A DNA stretch of 64,000 nucleotides from Acanthacorydalis orientalis (taxonomy: Eukaryota; Arthropoda; Insecta; Megaloptera; Corydalidae), in the NCBI GenBank assembly GCA_034766995.1, contig CM068318.1, forward strand, positions 40,005,956-40,069,955. The letters run 5' to 3'. Numbering within the stretch: the stretch's first letter is position 1; each line of letters opens with the position of its first letter. Below are positions 36,240 through 46,428 of this stretch, one piece after another. The notes under the pieces were generated by a model. It was not told where the DNA came from and made no database searches. It worked only from the letters and a program-made list of their open reading frames with translations. The position numbers were made by a program, and so were the translations under genes.

Positions 36240-36700
36240 CGGTCACGCTATTGTTTTAGATTGAAGATATCTGAAATTGTTAAGGATGTGAGCATTTCAG
36301 ATGAATGGAAACTTCATATCCTAATCTAAGAATTAGGTACGAGGAAAGGTATCGGCAAAATGGATACTGCGTTTGCTGACAACTGGACAAAGTATCAACT
36401 GAATACATTTCTAGTCGATTTGGGACGTTTTATAAAGAATACAGTTGATTTTCTTCGTCAATTCATAGCCTCTGATGAAACTTGTTTCCATAATTCCATA
36501 CCAGAAACAATAAACCAGTCAAAACAATGAGAGTATCATAATTATCCGCCATCCTAATAGGCAAAGTATATTTTTTCTAAGAGAGAGGTTATGGCATCTA
36601 TTTTGTGAAATGCTACAGAGATACTCTTACTTGATTATCTTCCAAAGGATAAAAAAAATAGAGTACCAGACAGTATCAGGTATATTTCTCAATGTTCATT
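36240..36700 (+). pseudogene. Mellifera-like mariner transposase relic, middle part
   Basis: A long readable run: ISEIVKDVSISDEWKLHILI, ELGTRKGIGKMDTA, KNTVDFLRQFIASDETCFHN, SIPETINQSKQ, then KREVMASIL, NATEILLLDYLPKDKKN. This covers the second helix-turn-helix, linker and first catalytic motif (TVDETW in relatives; here ASDETC, aspartate kept). The C-terminal half is absent. A C-terminal half of the same type lies 6.7 kb upstream at 29560-30030, but the two do not form one element. Confidence 0.82.
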
Positions 36701-37071
36701 CGTATTTATACTCATTAGTAAATTTTTAAACTGTAGTATGTGTTCGACCTACCATCTTCCCTTATTCTGGTAACGATTAACCCTCACAGTACAGTTTTAT
36801 TATCAATTTTCATTTACTAATGTCAGTTTACTTTCTTTTATTTTACATGTTCTCGCCTTTCAGACTCATAAAATAGAATAAATTTTTTCAATTAAAAAAT
36901 ATTGAAAACAACTGAAAAAAAGTAAACACTTGGAGTTCCATTTGTTTGGTATTGTACAAGAAGTGTCGAACGTAACCGAAAATAGTCGAATTAACTGTTA
37001 TATACCTTCAATTGTTTGTCCATCAAATAGACCTTTTTTTTAAATTTACATGCAAAACCAGAGTGTATATA

Positions 37072-38368
37072 ATAGGTAGGTTCAAAAAATATTGCGGTTT
37101 TTACTTGTAGAGTATTTTTAATGTATATATTGTGTATATATTAGTTAAAAATTATATTTATTAATCAAAATAAATACCATTGACCTGCACACATTTCTCC
37201 TAACGGAAAACAAGTTTCTTTATTCCTACAAGATAGCATTCTCGAGTCCTGGAATTAACAAATTCATCGAAAGCGCTTTGAGCTGATGTTTGATCTCTGA
37301 AAAACTTATCTTGCAGGAAATTACTCAAATGTTTTAAAAAATGATAAACTGTCGGAGACAGGTCCGGAGAATCAGGTGGATGAGGTAAGGTTTTATAACC
37401 CAGATCATTCCATTTTTTCATTTGTGAGATGTGTGTTCGGGAGTTGTCATGAAGAAGAATTAGTCCTCTTCGATTGACTAAGGCTGACTGTAAACGATGC
37501 AACTTCTCATGCTTTTTTTCAATTTCCCGACAATATTTTTCTACTGTTATTGTTTGACCATGATTTAAGAAGTAGTAGAAGTAGAAGTGGCATCAGTCAC
37601 TTGCCACTTGCGACCACCAAACAGTGACCATAATCTTTTTTATGAAGCTTCAGTTAGAAAACTATTTTGGTGCTCCTCTTCGGTCCAGCCAATGTGATGA
37701 AAGTTTTAGGTTGTATAGAATCCACTTTTCATCACATGTGATAATTCAATAAAGAGAGGGACCATTTTCGTTACACGAATGAAATGCAGAGCAGATTTCG
37801 TACCATCGAATTGCTTGATGTTCGTTTCATTCATTCGGCACCCATTTACCAAGCTTTTTTGTTTTTCCAATTAGACTCAAATGTCGAACAACTTGAATGA
37901 TCGACATTGATTCTTCTTCCACATCTCGAATTGTTTTATGTGGGCCAGCTCCAATAAAGGTTCTTGAATCATTATTATCTATAGCTGAAGGACGTCTCCA
38001 ATCACACATCATGAAGGCTTTCGTTTTCATTACGAAATTTTTGAAACCATTGTTGAGCTGTACGTTCACTAATTGTCTCTTCACCAAAAACAAATTTAAT
38101 ATTTCGAGCAATTTCTGTTACTTCACTTCCCAATTTAAACTCATACAAGCGTATATCGAGCGAATTTGCTTTTTTCCATGATTAATTGAAGAGGTTAAAT
38201 CCAAAATACTAAAGAATGAAAACAATAGATATAAGCTGAAATCAGTAGTGATAATTTTATTGTTTACAGTGACGTATCACATGACTATAACAAAAGATGA
38301 CGGTAACTAGAAAAATCGGTGCCAAACTGAAAATGATAAAAACCGTAATTATTTTTGCAACAAGCTAA
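37072..38368 (-). mobile_element. Mariner element, cecropia/Hsmar1-like, 1,297 bp
   Basis: The plus-strand left end begins ATAGGTAGGTTCAAAAAATA then TTGCGGTTTTT. The other end, read on the minus strand, begins TTAGCTTGTTGCAAAAATAA then TTACGGTTTTT. TA flanks both (37070-37071 and 38369-38370). It is about full length for this group. It lies in opposite orientation to the relative at 2011-3230. Confidence 0.93.
37180..38150 (-). pseudogene. Decayed mariner transposase (cecropia/Hsmar1-like)
   Basis: The minus strand gives the N-terminal helix-turn-helix region (AQQWFQKFRNENESLHD-like, frameshifted), VVRHLSLIGKTKKLGKWVPNE, TCDEKWILYN with the first catalytic aspartate, and TITVEKYCREIEKKHEKLHR. 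Next is an intact 100-codon run (37200-37502) containing LILLHDNSRTHISQ with the second aspartate and HPPDSPDLSPTVYHFLKHL. The third catalytic position, normally Asp before YHF, is Val, a single-base type change. It ends EKCVQVNGIYFD. It has stops and shifts in the middle and the altered third position, so it is inactive. Confidence 0.92.
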
Positions 38369-38399
38369 TAGTTAAATATTACATTTAATGTCTCATTTG

Positions 38400-38980
38400 C
38401 AGTGTCATGATAGCGTAGGAACGTTGTCAAATGCTGTAACGCAGGTTTGCGCTCAGGGGGGAAGGGGGGTACTGAGCACAAATCGCCCCCACCGTTCAAT
38501 CGATTCACATAGAATCGAAAGTGTTTAACAGATAAACGACTTCGGAACCTATAAATGCTTTATTTTTTAAAATCCGATAATTATATTTAAAATTATGATT
38601 TTGAAAATTTGAACATCGACTTTCAGTTTGTGTTGCTATTAAAAGATGAAAATCTTAAAAACCCTTTATCGTATGATGAAAACTGAAATATCTGCGGTTA
38701 GAGTTTTTCAACTTTTAAAACTCTGTAAGAAGAGCCCACATTCATTTTATTAATTTTTGAAAATTTAGAGAAATTAATCTATCAAATTTGTCAACATCTC
38801 CAAAATTCAAGATGCCTAGAAAAACTATTACGGAACGTGTAATAAACCATATAAAACGTAAAGCGGGAGAACAGCGAAGGCCAAAGAGTTCGAAAAAAGT
38901 TACTTTGACCCGACCTGAAATGATGAAATTGTATTTTTAAACAACATAAAACATTTCAACTTCTTTAACCCGACGAAATT
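38400..38980. other. Mixed unique sequence with a G-run
   Basis: It contains TCAGGGGGGAAGGGGGGTAC at about 38454, an unusual double G6 run in this AT-rich window, then ordinary AT-rich DNA. A short stretch near 38810-38935 reads PRKTITERVINHIKRKAGEQ but ends soon after and matches nothing I know. Confidence 0.4.
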
Positions 38981-39172
38981 CTATGTAAACTCCTGCGGTT
39001 GTGTATATATATAAGTAAATTTTTTTTCGAATTTATGTCATTGTTTCAATTATTATTTCAAATAAATATAAAACATAATTCGCAAACCAAATAATACAAA
39101 AATTGATTTCAATCATTGATATTTGAACAAATATATTTTTCTTAATGGTGTATGCTCAATTGTGTGTATGAC

Positions 39173-39174
39173 TG

Positions 39175-39229
<55 letters not shown>

Positions 39230-39425
39230 GTATATGTATATATATAAGCAAATATTTATACACATATACATGTACATTTATTATTTAATTTATATATGTA
39301 TATATATATATATATATATATACATATATGTATACATATATATATATATTATATATATATATATATGCAAATATTTATACACATATACATGTACATTTAT
39401 TACTTAATTTATATATGTATATATG

Positions 39426-39471
<46 letters not shown>

Positions 39472-39519
39472 AATATTTATACACATATACATGTACATTT
39501 ATTATTTAATTTATATATG

Positions 39520-39551
<32 letters not shown>

Positions 39552-39555
39552 AAAA
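39173..39555. repeat. Compound TA array with three embedded 50-bp units
   Basis: A nearly continuous TA array in which the block AAATATTTATACACATATAC then ATGTACATTTATTA and TTAATTTATATATGTATA occurs three times, starting near 39250, 39368 and 39472. Spacings (about 118 and 104 bp) vary with the TA run length. The overlapping Tyr-Ile-rich frames are artefacts. Confidence 0.93.
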
Positions 39556-39559
39556 ATAT

Positions 39560-40878
39560 TATTGTAAAGAAAAATAATTATTTGTTTTCACATATTCATA
39601 AAAAAAATCATTGTATTTGATATAAGCATAAAAGAAACTTTTCTTGTTTTTATAACAGAAAATGTTAAAAGCAAGGTTAATGGAAAATACGTGAACGAAT
39701 AGTTACTTTATTTTTGTCTAGACTAAATAAACACTTGTAAAATATTGCACAAAAAGAATAGTTTATAAGTTCTATACATATAACGATGTATGATGTATAA
39801 TATATATATATATACAAGCTGTGTTTATAAAATTCAGTAATAGTGCAAATAAATAGAAATTTCGTAAATAGCATTATCGAGCAAAACTGTATTATATTTA
39901 CATAATGATAAATAAATCAGTTGAAAGATATATGAAAAGACTTATTTCACTTTTGTTTAATCAGAGAACAGTAGGTACCGCTTATCAGTAATTGTTAAAA
40001 TCTTGGAAATAGCCGTTAAAATACATTTAAATGACAAAGAATTCAATTTAAACAGACTCTCTCGTATTTAATTTATCGAACAATGGAATAATGTAATTAT
40101 AACTTTGAAATAATATAAATTCATTTGCAACGCACTTTTGCAGCCAAAACAAGACATTGTTCAGTCGTGATTTTCGTTCGAAAACAATGAGATGTCGTTA
40201 TACAAAATCGAAATCTCGACAATAATTTTGAACGATGGTACTTTTGTTCGGGCTATTCTTTTCGATTACGTTTCATGTTTTGTTTACTGTCGTATTTATT
40301 TACATGTAAGGAGGAGCGGATGATTTTATCTCGCTATTATTTTTACTTATTAATAAATTAATAACACTGACACAGTTCTTATACGTGTATTTTCATAAGT
40401 ACAGAATTAGAATTATTACTTAATAGATTTGGAAGAAAATTGAAAAAGATTTAGAAGAAAATTATTTCTTCAAATATTTTATAGAGTCATTAAATATAAA
40501 TTAAATATATTTTCTTTGAGAAAATAACCAAAAATATATTTTTATACCCAAGTATAAACCTTAACAATTTCTTGTTATTCATTGATTTACAACGAATTAA
40601 AACAAAGGCTTTAAAACAAGACTGTTATTTGTTCATTTACTTTATTAAATCTAAATATGAACATTTTTATTATAAACCTATGTAAAAGGCTTTTCGTCTA
40701 TATCAGTTCATTAACTGTGTAAATAATCGTAAAAAACCATCTTATTTTATTTTCACAATTATAAATTGGAATTATAATACATGTATTATAGTTTGGGTAG
40801 AATATCATAACTATTTCTCAAATTGTTATAAAAATATATGTTTTATGTAAATAGTTTTAGTACAGTTAAATTAACCTA
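39560..40878. other. AT-rich DNA without recognisable features
   Basis: A mild CpG-richer patch at 40140-40330 is all that stands out. No supported frame. Confidence 0.55.
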
Positions 40879-40879
40879 G

Positions 40880-41548
40880 ACCTTAAATGGTAAGGCCATC
40901 ACTGCTGATGATGATATCAAATCATTTTTGGTACTGCTTTTTTTTCCGAAAAATATAACAATTTTTTGAACGCGGAATCATGAAGTTGTTTGAAAGATGG
41001 TAAAATCTAATCAAACAAAATGGATAGTATATTGTTTAATAATGTTTTTATTTACAATGAAAAATTCATCTTTCATTTGCATAGAAAAAACGCAATTACT
41101 TTTTAACCAGTAGTAAAAAAATACTTATTCTGTTTATGTAATTTTTCTTGAGGTCATTTTTTGGATAATCTCCAACTTCTATGAATCGAATTGAACGTTT
41201 AATGCACTTCTGAATTTTGTCCTGGGAGAAACTCTTTGGTCCATTGTGCAGTCATTCTAATACCATACAAGAATGACTTAGTTATTATTATACAAGAATG
41301 ACTTTTGAGTTATTAGAAAGAAACTTTTATTTTCGAAACTCTTAATGTTTTAAAAAGGGGAAAATAATTTGGTGACAAATCGGGAGTATATAGTGGAATA
41401 TTAAGGAGCTCAAACCTATTTATTGTATAAATTGATTTGCTTCATTAGCCGTGTGAGAAATACGATGAAAAAATGGAATTGCAAGACATGAAAAATTCGG
41501 CTTTCATTTACATAGAAAAAAATAAACAATTACTTTTGGCCAACCCAA
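40880..41548 (-). mobile_element. Degraded mariner with duplicated end-like blocks
   Basis: At the right boundary the minus strand reads TTGGGTTGGCCAAAAGTAAT followed by TA outside (41549-41550), a mariner terminus. A second block at about 41060-41112 repeats the same end and sub-end sequence in the same orientation (AAAAATTCATCTTTCATTTG, CATAGAAAAAACGCAATTAC). Between them the minus strand gives IPLYTPDLSPNYFPLF, resembling the PPYSPDLSPSDYHLF catalytic block. Two partial copies or a rearranged copy; no open frame remains. Confidence 0.68.
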
Positions 41549-41559
41549 TATTTTAGGAG

Positions 41560-42340
41560 GGATATAATTGTTGAGTTCTGATTGCAGAGCTCATAACTCA
41601 TGCTTTACTCGCTGGAATTTCACATAGATTGAAATTTTGTTAGAAGTAGAACTGAAAATTTTAATGATTGAAAAACTTCTAGCTCAGTAAATGCAGCTTT
41701 AAGCTAGACTAGCTGAATTTATCTTTTAAGTACGATCACTCTATATAGACTCACAATCAAAATTTCGAACACTCGTACCGGTAATACGGATTACAAGGAT
41801 TGTAATCTTCTTAGATATGAATCGAAACGTTTGTGTTACTTTACGAGGGTACGTATAGACCGAGTGTCTGTCGTTTAGCAAACCCTTTGTCTCTAGAAAC
41901 ACAGAGGTTTGAATACAAGCGCTACGCGAAACAAAATAGTGCACATTGGTGATATGATGCTGCATTTGACTCTAGAATACTTAGTTGCTTTATTTGCATG
42001 GAAATGTTAAACTAGGATGACACCACATACATGAATATCAGTTGCACTAGGATCGTATAAAACAGGTTCTGCAATTACAGTTAGTTACGACAGGCAATTT
42101 ATAGAGATAGAAAGAATGATAAGAACTCGTATCAACTATTCAGCATATAAAAATGAAGTCAGTCATAAAAAATCATATTATTTTATTTAAAATTAAAAAA
42201 AGTATACTAATTTAAGTTTATTGGTGTATACTAGTAAACTAGTTTCCGTGAAATGAATGCTGATTGTTGCAGACATTATTAATATTTTGCAACTATAGTT
42301 GTTTTTCAAAAAAAAATATAGCTATGAGTTTCGAATAATT
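41560..42340. other. Unassigned, partly CpG-richer DNA
   Basis: The part at 41740-41970 is less AT-rich (AACACTCGTACCGGTAATAC) and carries a 74-codon minus-strand frame with no known motif. I see no repeat match. Confidence 0.35.
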
Positions 42341-42344
42341 TTTT

Positions 42345-42535
42345 ACCGCTACTATGATATTTTTTTAAAAAAGACCAGGGATCTCTGAGCACGCCCACCT
42401 CTAGGGAGCATTCACCCTCCGCTCACTGATTCTCGCTCACCCCTGATAAATAACAAAATTAACAAATTATACACACAAATAATCTGCGTAACATATAAGT
42501 CGGAATTTTTTTATTGGAAAAGTTCACAACAATTA
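42345..42535 (+). repeat. R1 repeat, copy 3
   Basis: It includes the leading ACCGCTACTAT (as at 15184) and the GACCAGGGATCTCTGAGCAC and CCTCCGCTCACTGATTCTCG blocks. It is nearly identical to 15715-15896 and ends at the TA that precedes the mariner. Confidence 0.92.
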
Positions 42536-43108
42536 TTAGGTCGGTAGGAAAATAATTGCGGTTTTTGTTTTTTGAATTCCAATCTTATTTTTTTCAATGA
42601 AAGTATCGTTTCATCGTGTTCATGTTAATATCATTTTAAAGTGCATTTCTTGGTCTGTATTTTGGTAACATCGACTTTGATTTTATTATTAATTTTGCTT
42701 TAAATTTGATTATTAAATTAGAGATGGAAAAGAAACAAACGAGAGCATTTTTTGTATGGGATCAAAACAGGTAGTAAAGCAGTAGAAATTGCTTGTAAAC
42801 TAAACAATGGTTTTGGTGTGAATACTGCTTAGGAACGAACAATGCAATGGTGGTTCCAAACACTTCGTGCTGGGAGCGAGAGCCTTGAAGATAAAAAAGG
42901 TCGCGGTCGTCCTTCTTCAGTTCATAACGAACAATTGAAGGCGTTATTTGAATCAGAACCACACACAACAATTGAAAAGCTTGAACAAAAGTTAGTCGTT
43001 AGTCATTCAACTGTTCTGGACCACTTAAAACAGCTAGTAAAATCAACAGAGAAAAAATGTATATGAATTTGAAGGTCATAAAGCGCAATTATTTTTCTAT
43101 TAACCTGA
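42536..43108 (+). mobile_element. HTH-only mariner derivative (copy 3), 573 bp
   Basis: The ends TTAGGTCGGTAGGAAAATAA and (other strand) TCAGGTTAATAGAAAAATAA are flanked by TA at 42534-42535 and 43109-43110. The coding part 42842-43066 is an open 75-codon run: MQWWFQTLRAGSESLEDKKG, RGRPSSVHNEQLKALFESEP, then VVSHSTVLDHLKQLVKS. This is the linker with its GRPS motif and the second helix-turn-helix of a mariner transposase. A TAG lies just upstream in frame and the first helix-turn-helix is frameshifted. The catalytic domain is absent, with the same deletion point as its sisters. Confidence 0.92.
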
Positions 43109-43134
43109 TATACTTTTATTTTCTACCAACCTAA

Positions 43135-43672
43135 TATAATAATTAAACTTTTATGCTAGGTTTATAATTTCCCATGCCATGCAAGAATAATTTTCATTTA
43201 AAAATAAAATTTTCAAGTGATAATTATTATCACAGTTACTTAACAATAAATCATTTTCTACATTCACTATGGTTTTTAATATTTCAAATGTAATTAAAAC
43301 ACTATTAAATATGGAAACTAGACCTAGAATGTTTAAAAATAATTTAAAAACTTACTAAGTTACCTTTTAGCTAATTACATGAATAATTCAAATAAAAATT
43401 ATAGTTGTGAAAATTAATGACGCTTTCTCTGCCGGAGGAAAAAAATGATTTATACATTTTTAGATTAGATTAGAAATACAAGGAAACTGTAGTGGAAAAA
43501 TATAAAAATATAAATTAGAGATACTTGTGTAATTATTATTCAATAAACAGTTTTGAATTTGTATTGATGATTAGGAAACAGCGAAAATATTAATTTTTCT
43601 AATAATTCGACACCTATGTGAATAAATAGAACACATCAAAATGATTATCAAAGTTTTAATTTCGATAAAAGT
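43135..43672 (+). repeat. R2 repeat, copy 2
   Basis: It matches 16490-17028 nearly base for base from AATAATTAAACTTTTATGCT to TTAATTTCGATAAAA. The right boundary is sharp: here mariner sequence follows, at 17029 unrelated unique sequence follows. Confidence 0.93.
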
Positions 43673-43674
43673 TG

Positions 43675-44042
43675 AATTTCGAGTCCTAAACGGGCGGTAA
43701 AGCAGCAGAAATTGCTAGTAAACTAAATGGTACTTTTAGTGTGGATACTGTTAAGAAACAAATGGTGCAATGGTGGTTCCAATAGTGGTACCAACAATTT
43801 TGTGCTAGAGACGAGCTTTAAAGATGAAAAAAGTCTCGGGCGTCCTTCTTCAGTTCATAACAACCAACTGAAGGTATTAGTTGAATCAAAACCACGCGCA
43901 ACAAATCGAGAGCTTGCACAAAAGTTAAACGTTAGTCATCTAACAGTCCTGCACCACTTAAAACAGCTATAAAAATCGAAAAAGAGAAAAATGTTTATGA
44001 ATTTGCAGGTCATAAAGCGCAATTATTTTTCTACCAACTTAA
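43675..44042 (+). mobile_element. HTH-only mariner, right part only (copy 4)
   Basis: It starts within the N-terminal coding region (EFRVLNG then KAAEIASKLNGTFSVDTVKK) immediately after R2. It continues with a small duplication around TGGTTCCAATAGTGGTACCA and the open run FKDEKSLGRPSSVHNNQLKV, RELAQKLNVSHLTVLHHLKQ. It ends at a terminus (TTAAGTTGGTAGAAAAATAA on the other strand) followed by TA at 44043-44044. The left end is missing. Confidence 0.88.
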
Positions 44043-44089
44043 TATTTACTAAATTTATGTGAGTACATTCGGAGTGCGTTACATTTAAA

Positions 44090-44890
44090 TTTATTTTCGG
44101 TTTACCTGCGCCATTCGCTTATTCTGAACGGAAGTGTCTACGTATATGAAACGACGTCTTGACATTCTTTTTTTTTTAAGAAAAACGTGTACAATAGTTG
44201 ATAAGTAATTCGTACATTTTACTAAGTGCTCACGTCAACTGAACGTTGTCAACCGAAATAAACAATGTAAAACATAAATAAAAATACCGCACTGACTGGC
44301 TCGACGGTCATAAAAATAATACTGTAGTGTGTTAAGACAGAGCAGCGAAATTCCGTATAATAAATACGACGGAATAAAGTACCGCGGCGAAGTGTGCTAA
44401 ACAGAGGTAAAACGATTCAATAAAATAAATAGAATTGTTCGCTATTTACGATTTAAGAAGCTGAAGCGAAAGGTAGGCGTTGTGTTGCGGCCTCACAATT
44501 TAAGATAAAGCTTTGATTAAGTACACTCGTAAAACATAGATGGCGGTAGTGAGCTTTCGAAGCATCAACATGAACATTTCATTTCTATGGCTAGCAGTAA
44601 ATCGTATTTGATACATACGTTTGTACCGTTGCTGTGCAATAATGCACGGCGCACAACATAGACATTTATCAGTGCTGATCGTGAACAGCCGAGATGTCTG
44701 AGATCGATTCGAAACTGTGTGTGCGAGTGGGTGTCTGCGCTTTCATTTTTTTTTTTTTTGCGTGTGCGAAACACGGAATTGAATTGAACACGTTGCACAA
44801 ATTTACGTCCGATGACGGATTGACGGGCGCGGTACGCGAACGAAGAGCTCTTCAAACAGATCAAAGCCGGCACGTTCTGTAAAATATCAT
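44090..44890. other. CpG-richer region, candidate promoter or regulatory DNA
   Basis: About 800 bp with many CpGs (GTACCGCGGCGAAGTGTGCT, GAACAGCCGAGATGTCTGAG) and no repeat match. The motif ATAGATGGCGG at 44538 resembles a Polycomb-response/YY1-type GATGGCGG core. Opposed frames of 62 and 102 codons (44694-44882 and 44565-44873) overlap each other and contain homopolymer runs, so neither is supported. Confidence 0.35.
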
Positions 44891-45089
44891 ATATCTCAAA
44901 TTATAATTCAGGAAGATCCAAACTGAGAGTAGACAGAACGGTGGACTAATGATTAACATGGGACGAGTTAAAAAATATAACTGGAGAATATCGCATACTT
45001 TATCACAGAAGAAATTATATTTTTACTTCATTTTTGCTTCTTAGACAAAAGGAGATGTGAATGCTGTATTAATTTTTTAAAGAAAAAGA

Positions 45090-45149
<60 letters not shown>
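45090..45149. repeat. (TA)n array left of two mariners
   Basis: TA array that appears to continue at 46403-46428 and 47349-47374, interrupted only by the two mariner insertions. Confidence 0.95.
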
Positions 45150-45150
<1 letters not shown>

Positions 45151-45151
<1 letters not shown>

Positions 45152-46402
45152 GGAGCTTGCATTGAAAGTCACTGTTCACGTGTTAATGGCTCTAGGTGCG
45201 TATTCTGTGGGCAGTGACAGATGTCTCATGTCATTTTGAAGTGAGAACGATTTCCACTAAAATTCAATCATCAGACCCAATCCTTTGTTTAAACAAGTGC
45301 TTTTTTATAACCGAATTAAAATTGAACGCGATAAGTTGTTTTCCCGATGTGCACTTTTGCACTATTTTGATTTGAAAAAAGTGCAGCTGAAAATCATCGA
45401 TTTAATCGAACTTATGGTGAATCTGCTCTATCGGAATCAGTATGTAGAGATTGTTTTTAACAATTCAAAAGTGGTGATAGTGACGTTCACGACAAACAAC
45501 GGCCAGTGCAATAGAAAAAGTTCGAAGATGAACAACTGATAGCCTTACTGGAAGAAAACTCTTCTCTAAGAATTGGCCAACTCGAAGTCGATAAATCAAC
45601 CATTTTACGATGATAAGAAGTCATTGGAAAGATCCAGAAAAAAGGAGAATGGATGTAACATGAATTGACCGAAAATGCTATTGCTAATCGTTTAAATACC
45701 TAGATTTTTTGTTTTCAATGTATAAAAATAAGAGTTTCTTGTGACGTATCGTGACCAGCAATGAAAAATGGATCTATTTCGACAAACCAATACATAAGAA
45801 GTCATGGGTTGATCCTGGCCAACCATCAACGTCGAAACCAAAGCGAAACATCCACGGTTACAAAGCAATGCTCTCTATTTGGTAGGATATGGAGGGAATC
45901 TTGTATTAGAGATGTTAAAATAGAAGGAAGCAATCATTTCCGAACGTTATCGACAACAATTGGAATGTTTTAATTATAAGTTGGTGCAAAAACGACCATC
46001 AATTGCATTAAATCGCCAAAAACTTATTCTTCTCCACGACACCTCTCGGCCCCATGTTGCTATAGTCGTGAACTAACACTGATAGAGATCGAATGGGAGG
46101 TTCTCCTGCACCCAGCCTATTCTCAGGATCTGGTCTCAAGCGATTACCATCTGTTCCAATTGATGCAACACGATTTGGAAGGTATATATTTCCATAATTA
46201 CGGAGAAGTCGAAAATTGGGTTGCTGAATTGATTGGCTCAAAAGACAGACCATTCTTTCGACGCGGAAATCAACTTATGCCAGGAAAGTGAGAGAAATTA
46301 ATAGCTTCCAAGGAAAAATACTTTGAATAATGTATTCACATATATTGTTATTGAATTACATGCTCAAAAAACAAAAAGCAGCGGCTTTCAATGCAAGCAC
46401 CT
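45151..46402 (+). mobile_element. Mauritiana-like mariner, 1,252 bp, decayed
   Basis: The left end reads AGGAGCTTGCATTGAAAGTC and the right end, on the other strand, AGGTGCTTGCATTGAAAGCC. TA follows on the right (46403-46404); the left flank is AT, so one base may have changed. Transposase relics in order are LFSRCALLHYFDLKK, DEQLIALLEENSSLRIGQL, IQKKGEWM, HELTENAIANRL, SNEKWIYFDKPIHKKSWVDP (first catalytic position Asn for Asp), KPKRNIHGYKAMLSIW, RPSIALNRQKLILLHDTSRP (second aspartate kept) and LVSSDYHLFQLMQHDLEG (third aspartate kept). Multiple stops and shifts. The order of motifs matches mauritiana-group mariners. Confidence 0.88.
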
Positions 46403-46428
46403 TATATACATATATATATATATATATA

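Noticed and set aside
37897..38181. 94-codon plus-strand frame
   Set aside because: It lies antisense to the minus-strand mariner transposase relic.
38454..38480. Double G6 run as a possible G-quadruplex
   Set aside because: Only two long G tracts are present close together; a stable four-tract quadruplex is not evident.
39123..39577. Open frames of 74-94 codons rich in Tyr-Ile
   Set aside because: They are translations of TA microsatellite; the same artefact explains frames at 14079-14381, 23690-23908, 27070-27316, 48017-48404, 48556-48828, 57155-57376 and 60091-60327.
44565..44882. Opposed frames of 102 and 62 codons
   Set aside because: They overlap on opposite strands and include homopolymer runs; neither shows a recognisable domain.
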